From Deltaproteobacteria bacterium (GTDB lineage: Bacteria; Desulfobacterota; Binatia; Binatales; Binataceae): DNA of 64,000 nt. The stretch covers positions 288,620 to 352,619 of the forward strand of contig JAKBMB010000028.1 in the NCBI GenBank assembly GCA_021831785.1. Reading direction: 5' to 3'. The notes under the pieces are model-generated. The model was not told where the DNA came from. It saw only the letters and a program-made list of their open reading frames with translations, and did no database searches. Of the stretch, positions 17,534 to 25,073 are shown piece by piece. Position numbers and translations under genes: made by a program. Each line of letters opens with the position of its first letter. The stretch's first letter is position 1.

Positions 17534-17803
17534 GTGGAGTTCGAGTGGGAGGAGGCCAAGCACGCCAAGACCCTGCGCGAACGCGGCATCGGCTTCGACG
17601 ACGGCGCGCGAATCTTCGCGGGGCCGGTTCTAATTTGGCAGGACACCCGCCGCAACTATGGTGAGGATCGGTTCCGGGCTGTAGGAAAAAGCGAAGGCGA
17701 CATTCTGCACCTGGTGTTCACGTGGCGCGGCGACAGAGTACGGATCATCTCGGTACGACGGGCCAATCGAAAGGAAACCAAGGCATGGCTATCACGCGAA
17801 TGA
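17534..17803 (+). CDS. BrnT-family toxin
   Basis: This 89-residue protein matches the BrnT ribonuclease toxins: FEWEEAKHAKTLRERGIGFDDGARIFAG at the N-terminus, then EDRFRAVGKSEGDILHLVFTWRGDRVRIISVRRANRKE. The Arg/Ser/Arg residues in the last segment include the catalytic ones of the RelE-like fold. It starts at a GTG right after a palindromic operator and overlaps the downstream antitoxin by 19 bases. BrnT is normally paired with the RHH antitoxin BrnA; here the partner is an XRE-type protein. Confidence 0.88.
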   Translation: MEFEWEEAKHAKTLRERGIGFDDGARIFAGPVLIWQDTRRNYGEDRFRAVGKSEGDILHLVFTWRGDRVRIISVRRANRKETKAWLSRE

Positions 17804-18135
17804 CGCTCGATGAGATTAAGGCGCGCCCATCGAAACGTGACCGTGCCAAGATCAAAGCGACGACCGAAGAGGATATTCGCCGGCAGATGATTGAGGACGG
17901 CGAAGACCCGGACGCGGAACTGCGCGAGGAAGACATCATCTCGCCCTGGTATATCCGCAAGCGGTTGGGCATGTCTCAGCAGCAATTCGCCGCCACGCTG
18001 GGCATCCCCATCGCGACGCTGCGGAATTGGGAACAGAACCGGGTGATGATGGAACCCGCGACCATCGCGCTCATGCGCATTCTGGCGCATGAGCCTAAGG
18101 CCGCGCTCCGCGCGCTTCGCCGCCGCGCGGCGTGA
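17785..18135 (+). CDS. XRE-type HTH antitoxin partner of BrnT
   Basis: The 116-residue protein has an acidic N-terminal half (KATTEEDIRRQMIEDGEDPDAEL) and a C-terminal XRE helix-turn-helix, YIRKRLGMSQQQFAATLGIPIATLRNWEQNR. The first part resembles the toxin-binding segment found in BrnT partners. The ATG at 17785 has an AAGGAAACCAAGG element upstream. It overlaps the toxin gene, so the order is toxin first, antitoxin second, as in brnTA. It probably represses the module at the palindrome at 17508-17524. Confidence 0.85.
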   Translation: MAITRMTLDEIKARPSKRDRAKIKATTEEDIRRQMIEDGEDPDAELREEDIISPWYIRKRLGMSQQQFAATLGIPIATLRNWEQNRVMMEPATIALMRILAHEPKAALRALRRRAA

Positions 18136-18178
18136 CCTCTGCCATCGCCACGCCGCCCGCGCCAGAGGAATTAGCCAA

Positions 18179-18400
18179 ATGGAGTCATTCGCCAAAGCCC
18201 TCGAAACGGTCGCCGGCGTCATGCGCCACGGCGCCGCCAGCCACCCCGACAACGACTGGGTCAGGCGCACGCTCGAGTATCACATCGGCCGCGCCGAAGA
18301 GTACCGCGCGCTGCTACGCGAAGGTGACCAGCGCCGGGACCATCTCGCCCACGCGGCCACGCGCCTGCTCATGGCGCTGACCCTGCGCGAGTTTACGTGA
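18179..18400 (+). CDS. Small phage-type protein, dATP/dGTP diphosphohydrolase N-terminal-like
   Basis: The 73-residue protein has HPDNDWVRRTLEYHIGRAEEY and DHLAHAATRLLMALTLRE. These resemble the short phage family described as dATP/dGTP diphosphohydrolase N-terminal (DUF5664-like), in which the His/Asp residues lie in a helical bundle. The ATG at 18179 has GAGGAA 9 bases upstream. It lies 43 bases after the XRE antitoxin on the same strand and may be part of the same transcript. Function is unknown; the assignment rests on pattern recognition only. Confidence 0.6.
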   Translation: MESFAKALETVAGVMRHGAASHPDNDWVRRTLEYHIGRAEEYRALLREGDQRRDHLAHAATRLLMALTLREFT

Positions 18401-18438
18401 ATTGGGACGACACGGGCACCGGTCTCTCTATCTACAGT

Positions 18439-18756
18439 CTATCGTTTCCTACTGACCACCAATAATATTTCCACGCCTTTGGCGTTAAGGGCCTTCGGCA
18501 CGAGCGGTTCGATGTCGCGCAAGCGGTTGCTGACCGCGGCGAACACCACCACCGCGATCCGAAACGTCGGCAGGTTTTGTTGGTTGGGCAGTTTCTGGTC
18601 GGCGGTCAGGAAGACCTCGAATTCCTGTTCGGCAAGTCGCAGAAGCTCACCGTTGGTCTTGCCCGCCCAGCCCATCTCCGGAACGGTCCGGACCTCATGA
18701 GGCGCGAGGCGTGCCTTGAGCTTCCTTGGCAGCGACTCGTCCAGCAACCGCCGCAT
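18439..18756 (-). CDS. DUF5615-type PIN-like toxin
   Basis: This 105-residue protein begins MRRLLDESLPRKLKARLAPHEV and has an internal FEVFLTADQKLPNQQNL, the DxxL...TxD pattern of the DUF5615 (Mut7-C/PIN-like) family. The conserved Asp residues suggest a metal-dependent RNase. Its 5' end overlaps by 62 bases the gene of a DUF433 protein, the standard antitoxin partner. The pair is convergent to the BrnT module. Confidence 0.85.
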   Translation of the reverse strand: MRRLLDESLPRKLKARLAPHEVRTVPEMGWAGKTNGELLRLAEQEFEVFLTADQKLPNQQNLPTFRIAVVVFAAVSNRLRDIEPLVPKALNAKGVEILLVVSRKR

Positions 18757-18958
18757 CGATCAAGTCCTCTCCGGCAAGTTCGAGCGCGTTCACCGCCTGT
18801 TCCCGGCTGACAGTGGGAAAGTCGTCGAGAAAATCGGCCAGCGTGTCGCCGCCCTTCAGATAGTCAAACAGAGTCTTCACCGGCACGCGGGTTCCCGAAA
18901 AAACTGGGGTTCCATGCAGGACCTCCGGCGAGACCTCGATAACGCTCTGTTCCATCAT
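18695..18958 (-). CDS. DUF433 antitoxin
   Basis: The 87-residue protein contains the DUF433 core: VIEVSPEVLHGTPVFSGTRVPVKTLFDYLKGGDTLADFLDDFPTVSREQAVNALELA, which has a winged-helix/HTH fold. The ATG at 18958 follows GAGGAA by 11 bases and is followed by a second in-frame ATG. DUF433 proteins act as antitoxins and repressors for DUF5615 toxins. The long overlap with the toxin gene suggests strict co-expression. Confidence 0.87.
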   Translation of the reverse strand: MMEQSVIEVSPEVLHGTPVFSGTRVPVKTLFDYLKGGDTLADFLDDFPTVSREQAVNALELAGEDLIDAAVAGRVAAKEAQGTPRAS

Positions 18959-19033
18959 GGCAATCCGGTTCCTCGATAAACTATCTCGTTGCAATCGTAC
19001 CAGACTTCACGTCACGTCCGCAGGGTGTCCCTC

Positions 19034-19305
19034 CTATTCCGCTTGCCGGAGCGCCTTGCCGGCGGTGCGTTCGGCGTATTCGAGTTGGCGCTTGCGGCTG
19101 CCCTTCTTGGGCAGGTCGCGGGCCTGCAAGAGCGCGGGGTGAATCTCGCCCCGGCGGGCAGGCCCATTTCCGCGGCGTGCCGCATCCAGGCCAAGTCGGC
19201 CCGATGCAGGTCGCCACCGTAGCGCGGACACGATGAAACTCTTCCAGCCGCCGGCTCAATCGAGACGCGAGAGCAAGTCAGAAGTGCGAACCGGGGACAA
19301 TGGCG
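19034..19305 (-). pseudogene. Possible frameshifted gene remnant
   Basis: Two adjacent minus-strand frames read like one protein broken by a frameshift near 19130-19140. The upstream part is YGGDLHRADLAWMRHAAEMG and continues into a second frame as ALLQARDLPKKGSRKRQLEY, followed by AERTAGKALRQAE and a stop. The amino-acid make-up is more protein-like than either full frame. I do not recognise a family. It follows the toxin-antitoxin genes and could be debris of an accessory gene. Confidence 0.25.
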
Positions 19306-19309
19306 TGGG

Positions 19310-20479
19310 TCAGAGGTCGTGGCGCAAGACAAGCAGTTTTGCGCGCCGCGTCCGATCGTAGCCGTGCCATTTAGCCGCGGCGACTTCATGCGGCGAGATC
19401 CGCCGGAAGCTCAGACGCTCGAACAAACGGGCAGCGTGCAGTTCGCTGGTGCAGGCAAAAACGTATTTCAACCGGCGCGCGCGGGCCTCCTTGAGCACCT
19501 CCTTGACCAGCTCCGAGGCCACGCCTTCGCCCTGAAAGCGAGTCAGCGTGTAGAGGGCGGTGATTTCCCCGGCCCGATCGCGCAGATACGGCTCTGTCAG
19601 CAGCGAGCAGATGCCGGCGAGCTGGCGCTCGCCCAGCCGGTAGCCGACGCACGAGGGCAAAAGCCGCGCGACCTCTTCGCGCGTACGCGCCAGAAGAACG
19701 CCTTCGCTCTGGCCGCGCTCGATCAGCGCTTGCGCCTGGTCGAACTCGTCGATCGAGATAGGGCGCGCCGTGCCGTACGGCGCTTTGGTGAACAGCGTGC
19801 CGGTGCCGAGATAGCTGAAAAGCTCTGCGTAAACCCCGTTCGGAGCGGTCAGGTTGACGGAGCCGACCTCGTGGTCGAGCATGCGCTTTACCTCGCTTAG
19901 AAGCCGGCGCTGCGTGGCCGAGGTCTCGGCGCGCGCGACGCGGCCGATTCGGCCCATCTCGAGGAACGAGATGCGGGCGTCCTGAGCCTCGCGCAGACCG
20001 CCGGCACGGTCGAGCAGCACGGCTTTAAAAACGCGCAGGCGGCTTGCCAGCGCGCTCACAAAACGGAGGAAGTCGGCCGGTTCGTCGCTCTTGACGCCGG
20101 TTACGACCAGGGCGTTGACGCTGAGCTCCAGCCAAAGCTCGCCCAGTGCCGAGTCCGGCGGAAAAGGCCGGCGGCCTGTGCGACGTGCAGGCGCGAAGGT
20201 TTGCGCCGAGATGCGCGGGCGAAGCCGTCCAATGCGCCTTAGCAGAGCGGCGGTCGCGCCCGGGTCCGCCGCGACGAGGCAGCGCGTTTGATTGCGCTTG
20301 AGCTCACGTAAGGTTTTCACCAGCGCGCTCAGCTCCGAGAATCGCCGGCCGGCCGGGGAAATCAGCGCGAAAAGCAGGCTTTTGCCACGGAACTCCTCAA
20401 GATAGAAGCTCTTTTCGCTGAACGGCGACTTGGGCAGCGAGCCTTTGCTGTCCGGCGCGGCGCAGGCGCTAAGGTTCAT
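19310..20479 (-). CDS. N-acetylglutamate synthase-like GNAT protein
   Basis: The C-terminal ~150 residues are a GNAT acetyltransferase of the ArgA type: ALYTLTRFQGEGVASELVKEVLKEARARRLKYVFACT contains the acetyl-CoA loop, and LFERLSFRRISPHEVAAAKWHGYDRTRRAKLLVL matches the end of NAGS. The N-terminal ~240 residues are in the place of the amino-acid-kinase domain but lack its obvious motifs, so they may be a degenerate, regulatory version. The protein would then make N-acetylglutamate from glutamate in arginine synthesis. ATG 20479 is chosen; a GTG at 20521 is possible. No other arg genes lie nearby. Confidence 0.68.
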   Translation of the reverse strand: MNLSACAAPDSKGSLPKSPFSEKSFYLEEFRGKSLLFALISPAGRRFSELSALVKTLRELKRNQTRCLVAADPGATAALLRRIGRLRPRISAQTFAPARRTGRRPFPPDSALGELWLELSVNALVVTGVKSDEPADFLRFVSALASRLRVFKAVLLDRAGGLREAQDARISFLEMGRIGRVARAETSATQRRLLSEVKRMLDHEVGSVNLTAPNGVYAELFSYLGTGTLFTKAPYGTARPISIDEFDQAQALIERGQSEGVLLARTREEVARLLPSCVGYRLGERQLAGICSLLTEPYLRDRAGEITALYTLTRFQGEGVASELVKEVLKEARARRLKYVFACTSELHAARLFERLSFRRISPHEVAAAKWHGYDRTRRAKLLVLRHDL

Positions 20480-20595
20480 TGCCGCGGTCCGGGCCGGAGT
20501 GGCGAGCGCGCGCGGGAGCACAAGCTTGTCCGGGCATCGGCAGAATGTCTTGCGGCGCGCGCGGGAAAAGCCTCAAGGTCGCTTTCCGGAACTGG

Positions 20596-21363
20596 TTAGT
20601 GGTCGACCAGGACGATTTCGATATGCCGGATCGGCTCGATTTCCACTTTGAGTTGCGTAAATTCGCAGCTTAAGACATGACCGCCATGTTTGCCGTCAGC
20701 GCTGATAAAGTGCAAATGCAGGCCGCCGCCGCTCATCTCAGCCATCGCCGGCGGTGACCAGAAACCGACCATCGTGGCCTCGGTCTCACGCAGCGTAAAG
20801 ACGTGCTCCTGCTCGAGCGCCCGGACCAGGGTCGGATAAGGGCGGCTTTGCGCGGGCACGCTGCGGGCCTTGATCGAAGTGAACTTACCGGTCAGCCGCA
20901 CCGCGCTGTAGATCTTTTTCGACGGCATCGCCGCCAGGATTAGCTGTTCGAGCCCCGCGAGGTCCGTTTTATCGTGCACGCCCATCGTTTGGGAGGGCTT
21001 AAAGAAAGTGACCAACGCGAACGGCGTGTGAACGGAATCCCCCGCTATTGTCGGCGGCGCATCCACTTTCGCCTGATAGACCTTGCCGTCGACCAGGATA
21101 AGCTCGCCATCGAATCCGTCAAATGTGCCGAGCCCGAAATCGCCGTGCTTTTTGAGCGTGGCAATTGTCGGCCCGCCGTCGAATCGACCGGCCGCCATCG
21201 CCTCGCGCGAGGAGACTTGGTAAATTTCGCGGGTGTCTTGAGCGGTACATGTTTCGGCGCTCAAGCAAAGGACCGATGCGCCCAAGGCGCTTAGCGCCGC
21301 GGCCAGCCATAGACGGCGGCACCGGCCTGTCGCCCGGATTCTCCTGAACGCTGAAGGTTTCAC
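20596..21363 (-). CDS. Alpha-acetolactate decarboxylase, probably exported
   Basis: The enzyme converts acetolactate to acetoin. The zinc-binding HLHF motif in GGGLHLHFISADGKHGGHVL is present, together with the upstream LGTFDGFDGELILVDGKVYQ and TPFALVTFF segments. The start is a GTG at 21363 with GCGAGGAA seven bases upstream; this resolves an apparent overlap with the antiporter gene. The N-terminus (basic residues, then RLWLAAALSALGASVLCLS and CTAQD) looks like a signal peptide, so the protein is probably periplasmic. No acetolactate synthase lies nearby. The 255-residue length fits the family plus the signal. Confidence 0.88.
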   Translation of the reverse strand: MKPSAFRRIRATGRCRRLWLAAALSALGASVLCLSAETCTAQDTREIYQVSSREAMAAGRFDGGPTIATLKKHGDFGLGTFDGFDGELILVDGKVYQAKVDAPPTIAGDSVHTPFALVTFFKPSQTMGVHDKTDLAGLEQLILAAMPSKKIYSAVRLTGKFTSIKARSVPAQSRPYPTLVRALEQEHVFTLRETEATMVGFWSPPAMAEMSGGGLHLHFISADGKHGGHVLSCEFTQLKVEIEPIRHIEIVLVDH

Positions 21364-21506
21364 GCCATCGTTCCTCGCTCGCGTAGAGTCCTGCTCCGGA
21401 TGATACCGCATCGACCGCCAAACGCGCGAGTTCCGCGCGCGGGCGCAATTTAGGCGTCGCGGGCCGGAGTACGGCAATCGTCCTGCCCGGGCTCGCCGCA
21501 CCTGGC

Positions 21507-22997
21507 TCAGCTTGCCTCGGAACGGCCGAAGATCAGCCGAATAAACGGCCGATCCGTAGGCTGACATAGCACGTAGACATGGTCGCCCTCGGCCAAGACG
21601 GTCGCGCCTTTAGGGGCGATCACTTCCTCGCCGCGAATCAACAAAATCACTGCCGAATCGGGCGGAAACGGCAGCTCGCTGATCGCTGCTCCGCACGCTG
21701 CCGCCGACGCCCCCAGGGAGAAGGATACGATTTCGGCCCCCTTGAGTACGCGCGTCGAGATCACCTCGAGCAGCGCGGGCGCGGCCGGCGGTTCCTGCGA
21801 CTCAAGTCCCAGGCGGCGGGTCAGCCAGCGGACGGTTGCGCCGGGCACGAAGGTGTTTACCAACACGACGAAGAACACGACGTGAAAGATGATCGTTGCG
21901 CCCTCGACTCGAGCGAGAATGGGATAGGTCGCCAGGATAATCGGCACCGCCCCACGCAGGCCGACCCATCCCAGGTATGCCACCTCTCTAATCGGATAGC
22001 GAAACGCAAGCACGCATAGCGTCACCGCGAGCGGACGGGCGAACAAGGCCAGCGCGAGCCCCAGCACGATTCCCTGCGGGGCCACCTTAAGCAGCTCGAC
22101 TGGAGCGGCGAGTAGGCCGAGCAGTAAATACATCGCTACCTGCCCGAGCCAGGCCAGCGAGTCATGCACGCGCAGAATCCCGCCCCGACAGGGCATCGGT
22201 CCGTTTCCCAGCACCATTGCGGCCACGTACGCGCCTAGAAAGCCGCTTCCGTGCGCCAGCGCGGGCAGGCCGAAGCCAAGCAGGGCAAAGGCCAGCGTCA
22301 GCAAAGGATAGAGCCCCCCGGCGACCGGGCGCGCGCGCAGCATAAGCCAGCGGCCGCCGTAGCCGACCGCTGCACCGACGATAGCCCCCAGCAAGAGCTG
22401 TATCGGTATATGCGCGAGAGTGGCCAGCGTAAGCGGGCCTTGGCCCGACAGAGACGCCGTCAGGGCGATAGTTAGTGTCACCGCGATAGGATCGTTGAGC
22501 CCCGACTCGAGCTCGAGCACCGCCACGACGCGTTTGCGCAACTGAAGACCGCTGCCGCGTAGAATCGGGAATACCGCGGCTGCGTCGGTAGAAGAGACAA
22601 TCGCGCCGAGCAAAAACGCCTGTGTCCAGGAAGAGTGGAATAACCGCGCGCACAGCGCGAACAGCGACATCGTGCCGACGACTCCGACCGTCGCTAGCAC
22701 TGCTGCCGGCCAGATTGCCATTTGCACTTGCGCTAACGGCGTGTTGAGCCCGCCGTCAAATAGAATGAGGACCAGCGTCAGCGTGCCGAGGTCGAAACAG
22801 ACCTCGTAGTCCTGATAAAGCAGCGGCCGCAAGCCCGTGCCGCCGGCGATCAGGCCAAGCGCCAAAAACGGTAGAACGACCGGTACTCCGGCCCAATCCG
22901 AGGTGCCGGCGAGCATCACGCTGGTCAAGATGAGCAGCGCGCAGACCGAAAAGAGCAAGGCAATCGAGGCCGGTCCCAGCGCACTCATCGGTTCCAT
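21507..22997 (-). CDS. CPA1-type Na+ or K+/H+ antiporter (NhaP2/CvrA-like)
   Basis: The 496-residue protein has about a dozen membrane helices of the Na+/H+ exchanger fold. LLGAIVSSTDAAAVFPIL and LELESGLNDPIAVTLTIAL carry the conserved Asp residues of the ion site. VGLRGAVPIILATYPIL is typical of the NhaP2 group. A cytosolic TrkA-C-like domain (about residues 405-490, ending VLAEGDHVYVLCQPTDRPFI) probably senses a ligand. By analogy it exchanges K+ or Na+ for protons. ATG 22997 follows a GAAGG element. Confidence 0.9.
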   Translation of the reverse strand: MEPMSALGPASIALLFSVCALLILTSVMLAGTSDWAGVPVVLPFLALGLIAGGTGLRPLLYQDYEVCFDLGTLTLVLILFDGGLNTPLAQVQMAIWPAAVLATVGVVGTMSLFALCARLFHSSWTQAFLLGAIVSSTDAAAVFPILRGSGLQLRKRVVAVLELESGLNDPIAVTLTIALTASLSGQGPLTLATLAHIPIQLLLGAIVGAAVGYGGRWLMLRARPVAGGLYPLLTLAFALLGFGLPALAHGSGFLGAYVAAMVLGNGPMPCRGGILRVHDSLAWLGQVAMYLLLGLLAAPVELLKVAPQGIVLGLALALFARPLAVTLCVLAFRYPIREVAYLGWVGLRGAVPIILATYPILARVEGATIIFHVVFFVVLVNTFVPGATVRWLTRRLGLESQEPPAAPALLEVISTRVLKGAEIVSFSLGASAAACGAAISELPFPPDSAVILLIRGEEVIAPKGATVLAEGDHVYVLCQPTDRPFIRLIFGRSEAS

Positions 22998-23029
22998 CTA
23001 AGCGATGCCTTCAGAGCGGCGTTCCGTTC

Positions 23030-23290
23030 TCAGCGGCCGAGGGCGTCGAAGCTCGGCTGTATGCCGCTAAGGTCGAAATCGCGTGCCGGTACGGCAGACT
23101 CAAGCCACGCCGATGCGCGTCTCAAAGCACGCCGGCACCCCAGCCGCGTCAAGCGCTGCTTACCCTGCCGCGCGCTCGGAGCGAGCCCCCTTGCGCCTAG
23201 CAAAGCCGCGGCGGTAAGGATGTCAGTCCGTAGCCGGCACGGATCAACCGTACCCCCTTCATGATTGGAGCAAGTCCACTCGTCTTGCAT
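23030..23290 (-). CDS. Small hypothetical protein
   Basis: This 86-residue frame begins MQDEWTCSNHEGGTVDPCRL and has no family I recognise. The main support is a strong GGGAGGG ribosome binding site six bases before the ATG at 23290. An ATG five codons further upstream (23305) overlaps that element. It carries a few Cys residues in its first 20 positions and an Arg/Ala-rich remainder. It is possibly real but could be chance in GC-rich DNA. Confidence 0.35.
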   Translation of the reverse strand: MQDEWTCSNHEGGTVDPCRLRTDILTAAALLGARGLAPSARQGKQRLTRLGCRRALRRASAWLESAVPARDFDLSGIQPSFDALGR

Positions 23291-23643
23291 CGGATTCCCT
23301 CCCATCGCGCGAGGCCGATTGACTCTCTCTGACGCTGATTGCTTTTGCCTCGCCCGAACTCCCTATGATGTTCGCGCGTAAGCGCCCCGCATCCTCGCCA
23401 TGTTTCATAAATGCTGCAGATTCGTACGAACGCGTGCCCCAATCTGCCCCGAGATAGGCCGCTCAAATCGCGCGGCCGGTGGACGACGCCGCCCGACGAT
23501 GCAGATCGATAAGTTTCACCGGCGAAAGATAATCATAGCCTGCCGGCGACGGCCCGGTTAAACGGCACCGTTTTTGTTCCAACGACATCTCGATCGGACA
23601 AGTGCGGTCAAGCATCACCCCAAGGTCGCGAGGAAGCATTGAA
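23291..23643. other. Intergenic region before the glycosyltransferase gene
   Basis: About 350 bases separate the hypothetical gene from the GT2 gene. An alternative GTG for the glycosyltransferase lies at 23602 within it. No convincing hairpin terminator, repeat or RNA gene was seen. A promoter for the plus-strand gene should lie here, but no strong hexamer pair stands out. Confidence 0.3.
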
Positions 23644-24495
23644 ATGACCAGCGGGTTCTTGGATCCAGCGGTTGCGCCGGCGCCGGCTTCGAGTTCGGGC
23701 GGCGCGCCGCTCGGTCCAGTAACGGGCGCTGAGCGGGCCGCGGCCGACGGTGAATCGGCGAACGGGTTTGAGACGCGCGCGGCGCTGCCTGCCAGCGTGC
23801 ATGCCACCAGGCTCTCCGTCGTTATTCCGGTTTACAACGAGGTCTCCACGATCGGCGAAGTCATCCGCCGCGTGCTTGCCACCGGCTTCGACGTTGAAGT
23901 AATCGTCGTGGACGACGGCTCGACCGACGGCACGAGCGAGTATCTCAAGCGGATCAAACATCCGCGGGTGTGCAGTCTTCGTCAGGCGGTCAATCGAGGC
24001 AAGGGTGCCGCGCTTAGACTGGGATTCGCGGCCGTCTCCAGTCCCTTTGTTGTCGTACAGGATGCCGACTTGGAATATGACCCCAGGGACTATGCCGCGC
24101 TGCTTGAGCCGCTACTGGACGGACGGGCCGACATAGTGTTCGGCTCGCGCTTTTTGGGAGGACCCCATCGTGTGCTGTTCTTCTGGCATTTTGTCGGCAA
24201 CCGTTTTTTGACCTTGCTCTGCGACATGCTGAGCAACTTAAACCTCAGCGACATGGAAACCGGCATGAAGGCGTTTAGGCGCGACAAGCTCGCGCGGCTG
24301 AGTCTATGCGCCAATCGCTTTACCTTCGAGCCCGAAGTCACAATTAAAGCCGCGCGCGCCGGATGGCGGGTGTACGAGGTGCCAATTTCTTACACCGGCC
24401 GCACTTACGCCGAGGGTAAGAAGATAGGGTGGCACGACGGCTTGGCCGCGATCGTCTCGATGTTGTACCATCGGCTATTCGAGCGCATTTACTGA
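23644..24495 (+). CDS. Family 2 glycosyltransferase (DPM1-like)
   Basis: The 283-residue protein starts with about 55 Ala/Ser/Gly-rich residues before the GT-A fold. LSVVIPVYNEVSTIGEVIRRV is the nucleotide-sugar-binding start, VIVVDDGSTDGT follows, and VVQDADLEYDPRDY contains the metal-binding DAD. The later region YEVPISYTGRTYAEGKKIGW matches the dolichyl/polyprenyl-phosphate mannosyl-transferase group. It probably moves a sugar to a lipid carrier or glycan at the membrane. ATG 23644 has GAGGAAGC upstream and is preferred over GTG 23602. Neighbours give no pathway. Confidence 0.9.
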   Translation: MTSGFLDPAVAPAPASSSGGAPLGPVTGAERAAADGESANGFETRAALPASVHATRLSVVIPVYNEVSTIGEVIRRVLATGFDVEVIVVDDGSTDGTSEYLKRIKHPRVCSLRQAVNRGKGAALRLGFAAVSSPFVVVQDADLEYDPRDYAALLEPLLDGRADIVFGSRFLGGPHRVLFFWHFVGNRFLTLLCDMLSNLNLSDMETGMKAFRRDKLARLSLCANRFTFEPEVTIKAARAGWRVYEVPISYTGRTYAEGKKIGWHDGLAAIVSMLYHRLFERIY

Positions 24496-24551
24496 GGACT
24501 GGGGAAGATAGCGACAGGCGCACTCTGAGCGTTTGTGAGGTTTTGAGTAGC

Positions 24552-24668
24552 GGGGCGGGCCGGAGCCTGTTCTGAGCGAAGCCGAAGAATGCCCGCCATG
24601 ATGCGCGGGCGCTACGCCCGCGCGGCCAATGAATCACCGGCAACCGGGCGGGCACGGCGGCCCGCCCC
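24552..24668. repeat. Nested palindromic dispersed-repeat-like element
   Basis: Three inverted repeats are nested. The outer arms are GGGGCGGGCC at 24552-24561 and GGCCCGCCCC at 24659-24668. The middle arms are TGCCCGCC (24590-24597) and GGCGGGCA (24647-24654). The inner hairpin at 24603-24623 has 9-base arms GCGCGGGCG/CGCCCGCGC and a 3-base loop. The segment TCTGAGCGAAGCCGAAGAA at about 24571-24589 resembles a dispersed intergenic repeat seen in many environmental genomes. The whole could fold as a branched RNA or cruciform. Confidence 0.6.
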
Positions 24669-24854
24669 ACTAGAGACACATCGGGTGCGGCCTACGGCGA
24701 CATGCGGCAGCTTGCCAAAAATTCACCGGCTCTGAGCTCGGTCCTCTAGCGCCAGCCCCCTTCCCGACCTTCTCCCGCGCGCGGAGGTAAGGAGAATGAG
24801 AAGTTTGACTTCGCCGCGCTGCGGGGGGAGGAGTTGGAACTTGCTCAAGCGAAG

Positions 24855-24890
24855 ACATGGGTAGCACTCAGACCGATCACATAGGTGACA
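24855..24890. repeat. Tandem ACATRGGTRRCA motif, possible insertion-sequence end
   Basis: Two 12-base copies, ACATGGGTAGCA (24855-24866) and ACATAGGTGACA (24879-24890), recur with a 24-base period. From memory, repeats of this shape are found at the ends of IS481-like elements. No transposase is present, so this would be a remnant end only. Confidence 0.3.
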
Positions 24891-25073
24891 GATCATAAAG
24901 CGCAGCAGGCCGCATGGGCAGGGGTGCAGGAATTATTCGCCGACCTTCTCATGTCCTGAGTCAGAGATTCGCGGCATGTGTTTAGGCCGAAATGTGAGGA
25001 ATCGCGGGCATTTGTTCTTCACCAAACTTCAGACTTAGGACACTAACTCGGGACAGTAGAAATCTCCGCTGCT

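Larger units (their letters stand above)
24496..25073. other. 578-base intergenic region with repeat debris
   Basis: No gene is supported here. The first part has a nested palindromic element (24552-24668) and the second part a short tandem motif (24855-24890) like the ends of some insertion sequences; both are listed separately. The 180 bases before the KimA-like gene are less GC-rich and should contain its promoter. Confidence 0.5.
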
